Positions 5,246 through 13,686 of a stretch of 39,167 nucleotides of DNA are shown here, piece after piece. Below the pieces are notes generated by a model that was not told the origin of the DNA, ran no database searches, and saw only the letters and a list, made by a program, of their open reading frames with translations. The first letter of the stretch is position 1. Each line of letters opens with the position of its first letter. The translations under genes were made by a program, and so were the position numbers. This DNA comes from JBGOUP01 sp041477655. GTDB taxonomy: Bacteria; Patescibacteriota; UBA1384; 2-12-FULL-50-11. The stretch is taken from contig JBGOUP010000001.1 in the NCBI GenBank assembly GCA_041477655.1, forward strand, positions 1 to 39,167, given 5' to 3'.

Positions 5246-5764
5246 ATGCCACGAGATTTAGACTTTGTTAGGCGCCCTCGCCGAGAATCACCGACGATTC
5301 ATAAACCAAGTCGACAACCGCGTTCAGGCTCGATGGCAATAGCCTTTGTCATAATAATTTTAGTGGTCGGCGGGATTTTAGTCGCTCAATACCTAAGCTC
5401 AAAACCAACCAGCGCCCCAGCATTAAACGCCGGCCAAACGCCAACCACATCTACGACACCACCAACAAATTCAACCACGCCAACTAACCAAACAAAATCT
5501 AGTCAGGCGGTCATTCAAATCTATGATTCCGGTGGAGGGGCTGACGAGCTCAAGAAAGTCAGCGACAGCTTAGCCAAGACCTATCAGATCAAGAACCTTG
5601 GCCCGTCGCAATTCGACTATGACAAAACGTATGTTTGGTATCGCAAAGAGTTTAAGACTGACGCCAACGCCATTGCCAAATTATTGAGCGATCGGGATGT
5701 CTCGCTCAAAGAATCAGAGATTTCCGGCGTATTTGATATCCTGGTTTACGTGGGTAAGAAGTGA
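5246..5764 (+). CDS. Membrane-anchored LytR_C domain protein, 172 aa
   Basis: A short basic N-terminus is followed by one transmembrane helix (residues about 30-49), then a Thr/Pro/Asn-rich linker (55-88). The C-terminal region (90-172) carries the LytR_C pattern: VIQIYDSGGGADELKKVSDSL, an FDYDKTYVWY strand and VFDILVYVG. The domain would lie outside the membrane, anchored N-in/C-out. LytR_C domains occur at the end of LytR-CpsA-Psr envelope proteins, but the LCP catalytic domain is missing here, so no enzymatic role is claimed. The start is 12 nt after the repeat array; the ribosome site is weak (TAGGGG). Confidence 0.75.
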   Translation: MPRDLDFVRRPRRESPTIHKPSRQPRSGSMAIAFVIIILVVGGILVAQYLSSKPTSAPALNAGQTPTTSTTPPTNSTTPTNQTKSSQAVIQIYDSGGGADELKKVSDSLAKTYQIKNLGPSQFDYDKTYVWYRKEFKTDANAIAKLLSDRDVSLKESEISGVFDILVYVGKK

Positions 5765-5805
5765 GGCGCTCTTTACTCATCCCGTCCTGCCTGTAAAGTA
5801 TAAGT

Positions 5806-6336
5806 ATGGTCACCACAGTTGATTATTTGCACCAGCGGGTCGGAGTCTTTATTGATGTCCAGAACCTCTATTACAGCGCCCGAACCATGTACGACAGCCA
5901 CGTTAATTTCGTTAAAATCGTTGAACAGGCCACGGCCAAACGTCAGCTGATTCGAGCCATTGCCTATGTTATTAAATCCGACGCGCCACGCGAACAGAGT
6001 TTCTTTGATGCCTTGGGCAAATCCGGACTTGAACTTAAATCTAAAGACATTCAAATTTTTCCTGGCGGCGCCAAGAAGGGGGACTGGGACGTCGGCCTAG
6101 CCGTTGACGCCATCAAGATAGCTGATCGTCTAGATGTTATCGTTATAGTTAGCGGTGACGGCGATTATCTGCCCTTAGTCACCTATTTAATTGAAAACAA
6201 GGGTTGCCGAGTTGAAGCTATGGCCTTTGGCCGAAGTACTTCAGCTAAATTGATCGAGGTGGTTGATCAGTTTTTTGATTTAGACAATCACACTCGCGAG
6301 TTCCTGATTAAAACTAATCACCATGCTGAAGGTTAA
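5806..6336 (+). CDS. NYN-domain (LabA/DUF88-like) putative ribonuclease, 176 aa
   Basis: The whole protein is one NYN/PIN-like domain: VGVFIDVQNLYY near the N-terminus gives the first conserved Asp and Asn. GDWDVGLAVDAIKIA and IVIVSGDGDYLPLV supply the later metal-binding acids. The family includes predicted metal-dependent RNA nucleases; no substrate can be inferred. A -10-like TAAAGT ends at 5799, placing transcription start on the ATG at 5806, and there is no ribosome site, so it appears leaderless. Its 3' end overlaps the ABC ATPase gene by 14 nt, suggesting co-transcription. Confidence 0.85.
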   Translation: MVTTVDYLHQRVGVFIDVQNLYYSARTMYDSHVNFVKIVEQATAKRQLIRAIAYVIKSDAPREQSFFDALGKSGLELKSKDIQIFPGGAKKGDWDVGLAVDAIKIADRLDVIVIVSGDGDYLPLVTYLIENKGCRVEAMAFGRSTSAKLIEVVDQFFDLDNHTREFLIKTNHHAEG

Positions 6337-7045
6337 AGACCTCCGTTTTGAGCAAAGTAGTAGTATCATCCTGGACAAAATATCCCTTGAAGTTAGCCGT
6401 GGCCAGATTTTCGGTCTGATCGGGCCGAACTCTTCTGGCAAAAGCCTACTCTTAGAGGTTCTCTCTGGGCGACAAGGATATTTTGAGGGCGATGTCCGCC
6501 TGGGAAGCTATAACCTCAAAACTGAGCCGACCAAAGCCAAGAGTCAGTTCGGTTATCTGCCAAATCCGGTTATTTTAGAAGACGGATTAACTGGTTACGA
6601 GCTTCTGGAGCTGGTCGGTTCATTGTATAGCCTCGGATCTGGTGTTCGTAGAGACAGAATATTGCAGCTGGCCAGCCAATTAGGCTGTCACGATGACTTG
6701 TATTCACTGCTTGAGCGTCAGGGTTTTGCTCTCAAGCAAAAAATTGGTTTAATCGCCGCCCTCATTCACCAACCGAGTCTATTGTTTCTTGACGAACCGA
6801 TTCTTCACCAAGATCCGACTGGCCAAGAACGGGTGATTGACCTACTTAAGGAAGAGAAAAAACGAGGCACTAGTATACTTTTGGCCAGTAACAACCTGCC
6901 TGTCGTAGAAGAGTTGGCCGATGTCATTGGCGTGGTCAATGAAGGCGGACTGTGGCGAGTTGGCAGTTTAGCTCAATTACGCAACCAAACTAAATCCAAG
7001 CATAAGGGGCTGGCGGCCATCTACGGCGAGCTTTTCAATGGCTGA
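6323..7045 (+). CDS. ABC transporter ATPase with degenerate signature and switch
   Basis: 240 aa, one nucleotide-binding domain. Walker A is GPNSSGKS (near residue 34) and Walker B is LLFLDEP (near 155). The signature region reads QGFALKQKIG where YSLGMKQRLG or LSGGQ would be expected, so the conserved Ser is lost. The switch His after Walker B is replaced (LLASNN instead of a ...SSH-type sequence). It overlaps the upstream NYN gene and the downstream permease gene by 8 nt, forming a pair. It resembles ABC-2-type export ATPases. The changes could mean slow or purely structural ATPase function; the substrate is unknown. Confidence 0.85.
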   Translation: MLKVKDLRFEQSSSIILDKISLEVSRGQIFGLIGPNSSGKSLLLEVLSGRQGYFEGDVRLGSYNLKTEPTKAKSQFGYLPNPVILEDGLTGYELLELVGSLYSLGSGVRRDRILQLASQLGCHDDLYSLLERQGFALKQKIGLIAALIHQPSLLFLDEPILHQDPTGQERVIDLLKEEKKRGTSILLASNNLPVVEELADVIGVVNEGGLWRVGSLAQLRNQTKSKHKGLAAIYGELFNG

Positions 7046-8441
7046 ATGGTCGGTTTTTTTCCGACTCCGAACTTCGTTGTTTATTAGCAAGTTCGGTCGG
7101 GATGGTTGGCTAGGTTTGATTTCGACCACTCTGACCTTGCTACCCTGGCTGGTGCTAGCATTGGTGCTATTTGGTTTGGCCCAAAGCCTGCCACCCTCTG
7201 TTCGACCACTAGTCGACCAGGTGTTAGCTACCAGCGCCATTGTCGCTCCTTTGTTTTGGGGATTACTGTCGGGACTGACAGGAGAAGGTAGCCAGTCGGT
7301 ATCATCGTTAGGCATTATCCGGCAAGGAGCGTGGGCAAAGCTAACCGTGACCCTAGCCCTTCCCTTGATCATGTCTGTGGTCATTCTATTTCCTTTCCTG
7401 CTTGGCAGTTGGGTTGATCTTGGGCTAACGCCGTTAACAAAATCAGTTGGTTTAGTGGCAATTTTGTCGCTTGAAATTGGCCTGACTACGATTGGCTTTG
7501 CCTTGGCGTGGCTGATTAAGTTTATCGGCCGCCAGCTACTGGTTCGGCTGTTTTTGGTGGCGATAGCCCTTTGGGCAATTTGGTACAGCACAACCACTGC
7601 CCTGCCTAGCCTACTGACCCTTTCATTAACTTTAGGCGTAACCAATCAACTGACGGAACTGTTAATTATTGGTCTTGGTTGCATCGGTATGTCCGTTACC
7701 GTTATTGAGGCCATTGAAAACTCTGTCTTCAGCGCCCGACACCAACGAAAGTTAATAAAATACTGGTCGGTCTTGACGTCAGCCAGAGCCTTAACGTCAA
7801 GTTTTAACTGGTTTGACAGTCTCTTTGTTGTTAGCCTGCTTAATTTGGTTCGAAATAACGCCATTCATCGTCAACTAATTTTGCCTTTTATTTTTTTGAT
7901 ATTCGGTCTGCCACTCTTAAACGCTTTGTCACCCTTAGACTCAACAACAACCCTTATCGCTTCAAGCCTATTATTCATCCTACTTGGCAGTATAGTTTCC
8001 AGAGGATCCGGCAAAATCTGGTTAGAAACAATGGAGAAATTCCGACACACACCGGCTTTAAGGCCCTCCAGCTGGTGGGCGGTCTATTTAGCCTCGTTGT
8101 CAGTGATCTTGGTAATCGGGATTTTGTTTATTGGTTATATTGCCAGTTTCAGCCTGGCCTTAGACCTGAACGCTAAAGTACTGCTTTTGGTTCTACTAAT
8201 GGCTACTCACAGCCTTTACTTTTATTTTGGATCGGTTGAAGTTGCCAGAAATGTTTCGGCTAGCAGTCGAAAACTTATGGCGATATTGGCAGTGGCTCTG
8301 GTGTTTTCAGTCGTGACTGTCATGGCAGTATTAAGCGGCGCGGTTTCGTTGTTTTCGGTGCTAATCGTTAGTCTCATCTGGCTAATCGCATATGGCCTGA
8401 TACTGAAATGGCTAATGCCAATTAATTCCCAATTAATCTAA
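7038..8441 (+). CDS. ABC-2-like polytopic permease, 467 aa
   Basis: Extremely hydrophobic, with about twelve membrane segments spread over the whole length. Long soluble domains are absent. The 8-nt overlap with the ATPase gene makes it the obvious membrane partner. Twelve-segment size fits the larger ABC-2 permeases rather than the usual six-segment half-transporter. No substrate-specific motif is visible. Start ATG 7038 lies inside the upstream gene; a ribosome site is weak, in keeping with coupled translation. Confidence 0.8.
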   Translation: MAEWSVFFRLRTSLFISKFGRDGWLGLISTTLTLLPWLVLALVLFGLAQSLPPSVRPLVDQVLATSAIVAPLFWGLLSGLTGEGSQSVSSLGIIRQGAWAKLTVTLALPLIMSVVILFPFLLGSWVDLGLTPLTKSVGLVAILSLEIGLTTIGFALAWLIKFIGRQLLVRLFLVAIALWAIWYSTTTALPSLLTLSLTLGVTNQLTELLIIGLGCIGMSVTVIEAIENSVFSARHQRKLIKYWSVLTSARALTSSFNWFDSLFVVSLLNLVRNNAIHRQLILPFIFLIFGLPLLNALSPLDSTTTLIASSLLFILLGSIVSRGSGKIWLETMEKFRHTPALRPSSWWAVYLASLSVILVIGILFIGYIASFSLALDLNAKVLLLVLLMATHSLYFYFGSVEVARNVSASSRKLMAILAVALVFSVVTVMAVLSGAVSLFSVLIVSLIWLIAYGLILKWLMPINSQLI

Positions 8442-8481
8442 AACTAGTCGGCCAGCAATTCGATCAGGTACAATCAAGTCG

Positions 8482-8550
8482 ATGCGTTGCATAATCTGGG
8501 GATTAGTCATTCTCTTTGTTGTCGGCTGGCTGATGGTCTACTTTAGATAG
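8482..8550 (+). CDS. Putative 22-aa single-span membrane peptide
   Basis: A short frame encodes MRCIIWGLVILFVVGWLMVY plus FR, essentially one transmembrane helix. A -10-like TACAAT (8469-8474) puts transcription start at 8481, one base before the ATG, the arrangement seen for other leaderless genes here. It ends 6 bp before cca. It may be a real membrane peptide or the short first ORF of the cca transcript. Evidence is only composition and position. Confidence 0.4.
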   Translation: MRCIIWGLVILFVVGWLMVYFR

Positions 8551-8556
8551 CAGACG

Positions 8557-9936
8557 ATGACAAGAGGAGAACGCTCCCCGATCGTCGGTCGGTGGTTTAG
8601 CCAACTTGGTCAGGCTTTTTTGAATCAACACCACCAACTTTATATTGTCGGCGGGGCTGTCCGGGATTTTTTGCTGGCTCGATCCATTGACGAGTGGGAT
8701 CTGACCACCGACGCCAAACCAGGCGAAATTGAAACTACCCTTAGAAAAATCGGGACTAGACAGATCGGTACCATCGGTAAAGAGTTCGGAACGATTACCG
8801 CTGTTTTTAGCGGCGAGAAGGTAGAAATTACCACCTTCAGGAGCGAGACTTACGACCCGACCAGCCGCAAACCCCAAACTTCGTTCGGTTTATCGCTTAG
8901 CGACGACTTGTCTCGTCGCGATTTCACTATTAATGCCATTGCCTATGATTGGCGCAAAGACGTATTAATCGATCCTCACAACGGACAGAAAGACATTGAC
9001 GATAAAATCATCCGTTCGGTCGGCGCGGCCAGTAAACGTTTTGACGAAGATCCATTGCGAATGCTTCGGGCTATCCGTTTTGCCAGCCAGTTGGAGTTTG
9101 CTATCGAGCGTGAGACCCTTGAGGCGATTAGCCAAGAAAAAAGTCGTTTAGCTATTGTTTCAGCTGAACGAATTGCCCAAGAATTTGATAAAATACTGCT
9201 TAGCCAGAAGCCAAGTGATGGAATTGAACTGTTGGTCAATACCGAACTCATTAACTTTGTATTGCCAGAACTAATTCCCGCCATCGATTTAGAGTTCGAC
9301 CCTCTGGAGCACAAAGATATTTATCATCATATTCTTCAGGTTCTGGATAACACACCGGCCAAATTGGAGCTACGTTGGTGCGCTCTGTTACATGACGTCG
9401 CCAAACCGATTACCAGACAGAAAATTAAAGGTGAGTATCATTTTTTGGGCCACGAAAATGTTGGCGCCAAAATGGCTCGGGTAGTTTTGGAGCGGCTTCG
9501 CTATCCCAAAGATTTTTGCCAATACCTAGCCAAGCTAGTCAGGCTCCACCAAAGGATCCCTGGGTATGATGGCTCCTGGAGTGATGGCGGAGTTCGTCGG
9601 TTTGTCCGTGACGCCGGGGAGACCCTCGACGATCTTCTCCAGTTTGCCGAAGCTGATGTTACCGGGGGCAACGAAAGGAAATTGGCCTTATACAAACGTC
9701 ATCGCCAAGAATTGCGAGAACGAATTGATGAGTTGGAGAAGCAAGCGGAAATTGCCAAAATTAAAAGCCCGTTGTCAGGTGAAGATTTAATGAAACTATT
9801 TAACCGCCCAGCCGGACCGTGGATAAAGCCGATCAAAGAAAGGTTGTTGGCTATGGTCCTAGACGGGGAGCTCCAAGCAGATGATAAAGATACCGCCGAG
9901 CGCGAGGCTCGGCGGTTGGTGGGGGAAAACGTCTAG
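8557..9936 (+). CDS. cca: CCA tRNA nucleotidyltransferase with HD domain
   Basis: 459 aa. The class II nucleotidyltransferase head has YIVGGAVRDFLL and the catalytic acids in DEWDLTTDA (residues about 28-50). The RRDFTINAIAYD motif (near 127) and EDPLRMLRAIRFA (near 165) follow. An HD phosphohydrolase domain begins at LLHDVAKP (near 277), with HENVGAKMA and LVRLHQ. It adds or repairs the 3' CCA of tRNAs in the cytosol. HD-containing forms may also have 2',3'-cyclic phosphodiesterase activity. It converges with the next gene with a single base between stops; a GGCCAGAC/GTCTGGCC hairpin at 9953-9973 could end its transcript. Confidence 0.93.
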   Translation: MTRGERSPIVGRWFSQLGQAFLNQHHQLYIVGGAVRDFLLARSIDEWDLTTDAKPGEIETTLRKIGTRQIGTIGKEFGTITAVFSGEKVEITTFRSETYDPTSRKPQTSFGLSLSDDLSRRDFTINAIAYDWRKDVLIDPHNGQKDIDDKIIRSVGAASKRFDEDPLRMLRAIRFASQLEFAIERETLEAISQEKSRLAIVSAERIAQEFDKILLSQKPSDGIELLVNTELINFVLPELIPAIDLEFDPLEHKDIYHHILQVLDNTPAKLELRWCALLHDVAKPITRQKIKGEYHFLGHENVGAKMARVVLERLRYPKDFCQYLAKLVRLHQRIPGYDGSWSDGGVRRFVRDAGETLDDLLQFAEADVTGGNERKLALYKRHRQELRERIDELEKQAEIAKIKSPLSGEDLMKLFNRPAGPWIKPIKERLLAMVLDGELQADDKDTAEREARRLVGENV

Positions 9937-9937
9937 G

Positions 9938-10390
9938 CTAACGTCGGGATTCGGCCAGACTAACAGTCTGGCCAATTTCACCGACGGCCTTAACAAAACC
10001 GTAGATTTCCGACTCAATTTCTTCGCTGGTTGCCCAACGAAAATTCGGTAGGTTGTTCTCCCTTACCCAATTGGCTGGGAAAGGATAATGCGAAAGGATG
10101 TCGATAGGGCAAAACTCGTTGTCGGGGTTCCTCATCAACTCGACGAAATAGCTAGCGACGGCGACTATTTGTCGTTGTTCTTCCTCTGGTAGCTTGTCAC
10201 TATCCGTGGCCAGGATAGTGATCGTCCTGGGAAAGCTGTTGAAGTAAAGAGTGTCAATGAGCTGGTCTAGGCGACAGCTAGCGATTACGTGCTTGTCGGA
10301 GATTTTCGGCAAGACTAGCTCATAATCTTGGAACTTCAACACCTGACGAAGCGGATAGAGAAGTAATAAGTTTGAATTACTCGGATCCAC
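9938..10390 (-). CDS. Unknown soluble protein, 150 aa
   Basis: I recognise no family. The protein is soluble, has no signal or membrane segment, and contains an acidic middle part (ATDSDKLPEEE) and a C-terminal helix-rich stretch. The start is GTG 10390, preceded by GGAGGT at 5 nt; the nearby ATG lies in another frame. A textbook minus-strand promoter (TTGACA, 17 bp, TATGAT at 10450-10422) supports real expression. The final codons contain a perfect 8-bp hairpin (9953-9973). Confidence 0.7.
   Translation of the reverse strand: MDPSNSNLLLLYPLRQVLKFQDYELVLPKISDKHVIASCRLDQLIDTLYFNSFPRTITILATDSDKLPEEEQRQIVAVASYFVELMRNPDNEFCPIDILSHYPFPANWVRENNLPNFRWATSEEIESEIYGFVKAVGEIGQTVSLAESRR
9953..9973 (+). 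terminator. Hairpin at the 3' side of cca, inside the convergent gene
   Basis: GGCCAGAC (9953-9960), loop TAACA, GTCTGGCC (9966-9973). It lies 17 nt after the cca stop and within the last codons of the opposing gene. The following AATTTC is a poor T-tract, so intrinsic termination is uncertain. Confidence 0.4.
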
Positions 10391-10421
10391 GCCATACCTC
10401 CTAATTTGTTAAGCGAAACCA

Positions 10422-10450
10422 ATCATATCAAATCCCAACTACACTGTCAA
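10422..10450 (-). promoter_or_regulatory. Promoter of the 9938-10390 gene
   Basis: On the minus strand TTGACA (10450-10445), a 17-bp spacer and TATGAT (10427-10422), followed by an AGGAGGT ribosome site. Near-consensus sigma-70-type promoter. Confidence 0.85.
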
Positions 10451-10506
10451 GACTTGCACCGATTGGATGGCTTTGTCATGATGGATCTACTAGAGGAGGG
10501 AAGTGA

Positions 10507-11601
10507 ATGTTCGCTAAATTTAAAACTTTTTTGAGCGTCAATAAAAAAGCGCTTTGGATTTCTCTGATGGTTGCGGTGGTTTCGGGGGCAATAGCAATCT
10601 GGCAGTTTTCTGGATCGAACAATTCGACAACTGCCACAACAACTCCTACAACTACCCCAACTCAATTACCCAGCCTATTAAACGGTCAACTCGTGTCGGC
10701 GGATATTGCCAATCGTCACCCAGTGGCTGTTATGATCGAGAATTCTCAACCGGCCCGACCACAAGTTGGCCTGACCGATGCTGATGTTGTCTATGAAGCT
10801 GTCACCGAGGGCGGAATTACTCGATTTATGGCCTTATACTCTACTAATTTCCCGACTAAGGTCGGTCCGGTTCGTTCAGCCAGAAGTTATTTTATTAACT
10901 GGCTTAGCCCCTACGACGCTTTCTACGGACATGCTGGAGGTAGTCCAACCGCATTATCTTTAATTTCCAGTGCTGGCATTAAAGACGCGGCCGGTTTTAA
11001 CGCCGCTTATCATCGCGAGCCAGCTCCGGGCGTAGCCAGCGAGCACACCCTGTTTGCCGATGTCTCTAAAATCTTTGATATTGGCAAAACTAGTAGCAAA
11101 TGGCCAGCTACTTTTGATTTCAAACCATGGTCATTTAAGGATCCGGATAAACTTCCCGGACCGGCTGGGAAGGTCAACGTTCATTTTTCCAGCTCACCGT
11201 TTGATGTTGTTTGGGATTACGTCCCAGCTACTAACAGCTATAATCGAAATCTAGCCGGAGCACCTCATAAAGATAAGGTCAGCGGTAAACAAATTAACGT
11301 CTCAACAATTATCGCTATCACTGTTTCCCATTCGCCGAACCCACCCTACTCGGGAACCGGTAAAGAATCCGAGTGGACGATGAGTGTCACCGGAACAGGC
11401 GCCGCCAGTCTCTTTTTTGACGGCAAGCAAATTAAGGGCACCTGGAGCAAGGCTACTCGAACCGACATGCTCAAATTCAGCGACAGCGCTGGTAAAGAAA
11501 TTGTTATGAATCGGGGCAAAATTTGGGTTGAGGTGATTCCTCAAGACGGAACAATCAGTTTGGTGGCTAGCCCAGCAACGACTAGTACAACCACCCCTTA
11601 G
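10507..11601 (+). CDS. DUF3048 (YerB-like) membrane-anchored protein, 364 aa
   Basis: An N-terminal transmembrane anchor (residues about 14-34) and a Thr-rich linker (40-55) lead into a DUF3048 domain. Typical segments are RHPVAVMIENSQPARPQVGL, ADVVYEAVTEGGITRFMALY and VGPVRSARSYFINWLSPYDA, then a C-terminal part ending in GKIWVEVIPQDG. The domain would be outside the membrane. The family is known from Bacillus YerB and other Gram-positive-type bacteria; its function is unsettled. GAGGAGGG lies 3-10 nt before the ATG. It is followed by a strong bidirectional terminator shared with the transglycosylase gene. Confidence 0.88.
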   Translation: MFAKFKTFLSVNKKALWISLMVAVVSGAIAIWQFSGSNNSTTATTTPTTTPTQLPSLLNGQLVSADIANRHPVAVMIENSQPARPQVGLTDADVVYEAVTEGGITRFMALYSTNFPTKVGPVRSARSYFINWLSPYDAFYGHAGGSPTALSLISSAGIKDAAGFNAAYHREPAPGVASEHTLFADVSKIFDIGKTSSKWPATFDFKPWSFKDPDKLPGPAGKVNVHFSSSPFDVVWDYVPATNSYNRNLAGAPHKDKVSGKQINVSTIIAITVSHSPNPPYSGTGKESEWTMSVTGTGAASLFFDGKQIKGTWSKATRTDMLKFSDSAGKEIVMNRGKIWVEVIPQDGTISLVASPATTSTTTP

Positions 11602-11619
11602 TTTAATTTTAGAGTATGC

Positions 11620-11643
11620 AAAAAGCCCCGTACGGGGCTTTTT
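11620..11643. terminator. Bidirectional Rho-independent terminator
   Basis: AAAAAGCCCC pairs with GGGGCTTTTT around GTAC: a perfect 24-bp palindrome with an A-tract on one side and a T-tract on the other. It lies between the convergent DUF3048 and transglycosylase genes and can serve both. Confidence 0.93.
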
Positions 11644-11653
11644 GCTGTTAACA

Positions 11654-12448
11654 TCAGTTGATTGATCGAGCCATGGCTAAAACGTGGTTAACGTAGGCCA
11701 TAGAGTGGTTGTAGCGAAGCAAGGCGGCGACATTGTCACCGCGAGCGGCTCCACCACCGGCCAGCAATTTAGCCGCGCCAAAGAGACAGTCCTTGGCATC
11801 AGCAATGTTAGCTGAACCGTTACCATCACCGTCAGTCGCATAGGAACGCCAAGTACTTGGCAAAAATTGACAAGGACCTTGGGCTCCAGCGTAGGACGAT
11901 GCTCCACCAAACCAACGTTGACCAGATTCTGCTTGCCAGACGGCGGCCAGAACTTTCCAGTCCATGCCAACCGAAGCGGCCGCTCGCTGTACCCAAGCCC
12001 GCTTCTCTTCAGGAGAAGCGTCAGTTTGGGTAATAGCGACGGTTAGAACCGTGGCTGAACTGTTTTGAGCGGTCCGTTCGGCCCGAGCAACTTTAAGCTT
12101 GGACTGATAGACCGATTCAGTTAGTTCAATTTTGAACGTCCGACTTGGCAACTCAACGACATTGCTGTTGTAGGTTGTGGCAAGCTGACTATCAAAAACA
12201 ACTGGATTATTTTGCTCTGGTTTATCGATTGACATATTAGCCGCCCCCTGACTCTGCTCGGGATGACCTTGAGGAATTTGAAAGGCCGCTGACGCACCGA
12301 CCGGAAAAACCAGCGGTAGAGCCAGCAAGACAAACATCAATCGCTTGGCAGTGTTCGATCGCGGAGCGTTCTCCGTTTTGTTAACTTTGCGAGAATTCTG
12401 TACCCTCCCTATCTTTCGTGACTTGAGCCACGAGCGTAGGGTTTTCAT
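11654..12448 (-). CDS. Secreted lytic-transglycosylase-like protein, 264 aa
   Basis: A basic N-terminus and a hydrophobic stretch (residues about 36-57, ending GASAAF) form an uncleaved or signal-type anchor. The C-terminal domain (from about 165) has the lysozyme-like fold pattern: AAVWQAESG carries the probable catalytic Glu. GAQGPCQFLPSTWRSY and LLRYNHSMAYVNHVLAMA follow. Between them DGDGNGSANIADAKD looks like a single calcium-binding loop. Two cysteines flank that loop and could form a disulfide outside the cell. It would cut peptidoglycan glycan strands. It has its own promoter and a 110-nt leader with a terminator-like hairpin at the 5' end. Confidence 0.85.
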   Translation of the reverse strand: MKTLRSWLKSRKIGRVQNSRKVNKTENAPRSNTAKRLMFVLLALPLVFPVGASAAFQIPQGHPEQSQGAANMSIDKPEQNNPVVFDSQLATTYNSNVVELPSRTFKIELTESVYQSKLKVARAERTAQNSSATVLTVAITQTDASPEEKRAWVQRAAASVGMDWKVLAAVWQAESGQRWFGGASSYAGAQGPCQFLPSTWRSYATDGDGNGSANIADAKDCLFGAAKLLAGGGAARGDNVAALLRYNHSMAYVNHVLAMARSIN

Positions 12449-12544
12449 TAATCCGGTACGGTTACCTCTTTCTTGTTAGACGTAATAAACGCCGTTCCCA
12501 AGGTCCTGCCGCTATCGGCTTGACTTCTTTGTTTCGACAAACAA

Positions 12545-12563
12545 AAAAGCTTCCCTGGGGAAG
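12545..12563 (-). promoter_or_regulatory. Terminator-like hairpin at the 5' end of the transglycosylase transcript
   Basis: Read on the minus strand, CTTCCC (12563-12558) pairs with GGGAAG (12555-12550), followed by a T-run (from 12548). It falls at the predicted transcription start (near 12564), about 100 nt before the start codon. It could attenuate the gene or protect the 5' end. The loop is tight, so only about five pairs may form. Confidence 0.4.
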
Positions 12564-12570
12564 TTTGACA

Positions 12571-12599
12571 ATAATAGCATATATTAATAAACCTGTCAA
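12571..12599 (-). promoter_or_regulatory. Promoter of the transglycosylase gene
   Basis: TTGACA (12599-12594), 17-bp spacer, TATTAT (12576-12571) on the minus strand. This leaves a leader of about 115 nt before the ATG at 12448, containing GCCG/CGGC and other short pairings. No known riboswitch was recognised in it. Confidence 0.8.
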
Positions 12600-12646
12600 C
12601 CCCTGATAGCGATTGTCAGGCCAAACAGAAATGGTACGATCAGCCG

Positions 12647-12976
12647 ATGGACGACTGCATTTTTTGCCAAATTATCAACGGGAAATTACCTTCAGAAAAA
12701 GTAGCGGAGACAGACCTAACTCTGGCCTTTAAAGATATCCACCCCAAAGCGCCGGTGCACGTCTTGATTGTGCCCAAAACTCACCGCCGTAGGCCTGATG
12801 AATTGAGCCCAAAAGAGCTAGAGGATTTATTTAAGCTCTCTCGTGAAATTGTCCAGAGGACCGGCGTAGTCGAGACTGGCTACCGATTGTCGTTTAACAT
12901 CGGCCGAGATGCCGGTCAGTTAATTGATCACGCCCATCTCCATCTATTAGCTGGTCGTCCACTGTCGCTAGGCTGA
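12647..12976 (+). CDS. HIT-family nucleotide hydrolase/transferase, 109 aa
   Basis: Small histidine-triad protein with His95, His97 and His99 in HAHLHLL, preceded by a Cys4/Cys7 pair that with later residues may bind zinc. Members act on nucleoside phosphoramidates and related AMP conjugates in the cytosol as dimers. Length is normal. An extended -10 (TGG then TACGAT, 12635-12640) places transcription start exactly on the ATG, and no ribosome site is present, so the gene looks leaderless. Confidence 0.9.
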   Translation: MDDCIFCQIINGKLPSEKVAETDLTLAFKDIHPKAPVHVLIVPKTHRRRPDELSPKELEDLFKLSREIVQRTGVVETGYRLSFNIGRDAGQLIDHAHLHLLAGRPLSLG

Positions 12977-13039
12977 AGTACTAACTTCCTTGCCGCCGCT
13001 TAACATCCACCGATTTTTTTGTTACACTGTAACTCAATA

Positions 13040-13237
13040 ATGATCGAAAGAAGCTCCAGCGAGACCAGTCCATCAGTCGAAGTCGTTCTTCGTCGCTTTT
13101 TCCGTGATGTTCAACAGTCCGAGATTATGACCGAAATTAAAAAGCGCCGATTCTTCGAAAAAAAGTCTTCCCGGATTAAACGACGCCAAACTGCTTTAGT
13201 TAAGGCCAGCCGCCGCAAGATTCGCCGCGGTTACTAA
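13040..13237 (+). CDS. rpsU: Ribosomal protein bS21
   Basis: 65 aa, strongly basic. VEVVLRRFFRDVQQSEIMTEIKKRRFFEKKS matches the conserved bS21 helix and is followed by an Arg/Lys-rich tail. It binds the small ribosomal subunit near the anti-Shine-Dalgarno region. A TTG-start longer frame is less likely: an extended -10 (TGT then TACACT, 13023-13028) puts transcription start about 5 nt before this ATG. The stop overlaps the yqeY start (TAATG), the familiar rpsU-yqeY pairing. Confidence 0.88.
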   Translation: MIERSSSETSPSVEVVLRRFFRDVQQSEIMTEIKKRRFFEKKSSRIKRRQTALVKASRRKIRRGY

Positions 13238-13680
13238 TGTCACTGTTGGATCAGCTTTCAACCGATTTGACATCAGCCCTACGTCAGTCTGATCAGGCTA
13301 AAAAAGACGTCATTCGTTCGATAATTTCTCAAGTTCGTTTAACAGAGAAAGAACGGGGATCAGCCCCAGCCGACCTAGATGTCGTCAGTGTCATACAAAG
13401 GGAAGTAAAACGCCGTCACGAGGCTATTGCTATGTATAAGCAGGCTAATCGCCAGGATGCCATCGACCAAGAGACTTTGGAGCTGACAATTCTTCAGTCA
13501 TATCTGCCTGAACAAATGAGCCAAGAAGATATAAGGATCGTGATTGAAGAATATTTAGATAGTAACCCTACAGATCCAAACGGCATGGGTCAGGCAATGG
13601 GCGCGCTGTCGGCTAAACTCAAGGGTAAGGCTGATATGGCCATGGTCTCCCAAATCCTCAAAGAGCTAATGTCTGCCTAG
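13237..13680 (+). CDS. yqeY: YqeY/GatB-tail domain protein, 147 aa
   Basis: Complete YqeY-like protein: RSIISQVRLTEKERG, VVSVIQREVKRRHEAIAMYKQANR, then LQSYLPEQMSQEDI and a GMGQAMGALSAKLKGKADMA C-terminal motif. It resembles the C-terminal tRNA-binding tail of GatB. The free-standing protein is widely paired with rpsU; its role is thought to involve tRNA but is not firmly known. It shares one base with the rpsU stop and is 6 nt from ybeY, so the three form an operon. Confidence 0.9.
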   Translation: MSLLDQLSTDLTSALRQSDQAKKDVIRSIISQVRLTEKERGSAPADLDVVSVIQREVKRRHEAIAMYKQANRQDAIDQETLELTILQSYLPEQMSQEDIRIVIEEYLDSNPTDPNGMGQAMGALSAKLKGKADMAMVSQILKELMSA

Positions 13681-13686
13681 CCTGTC

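Noticed and set aside
6977..7645. 222-codon minus-strand frame
   Set aside because: It is antisense to the ABC permease, with Ser/Thr/Arg-rich shadow-frame composition.
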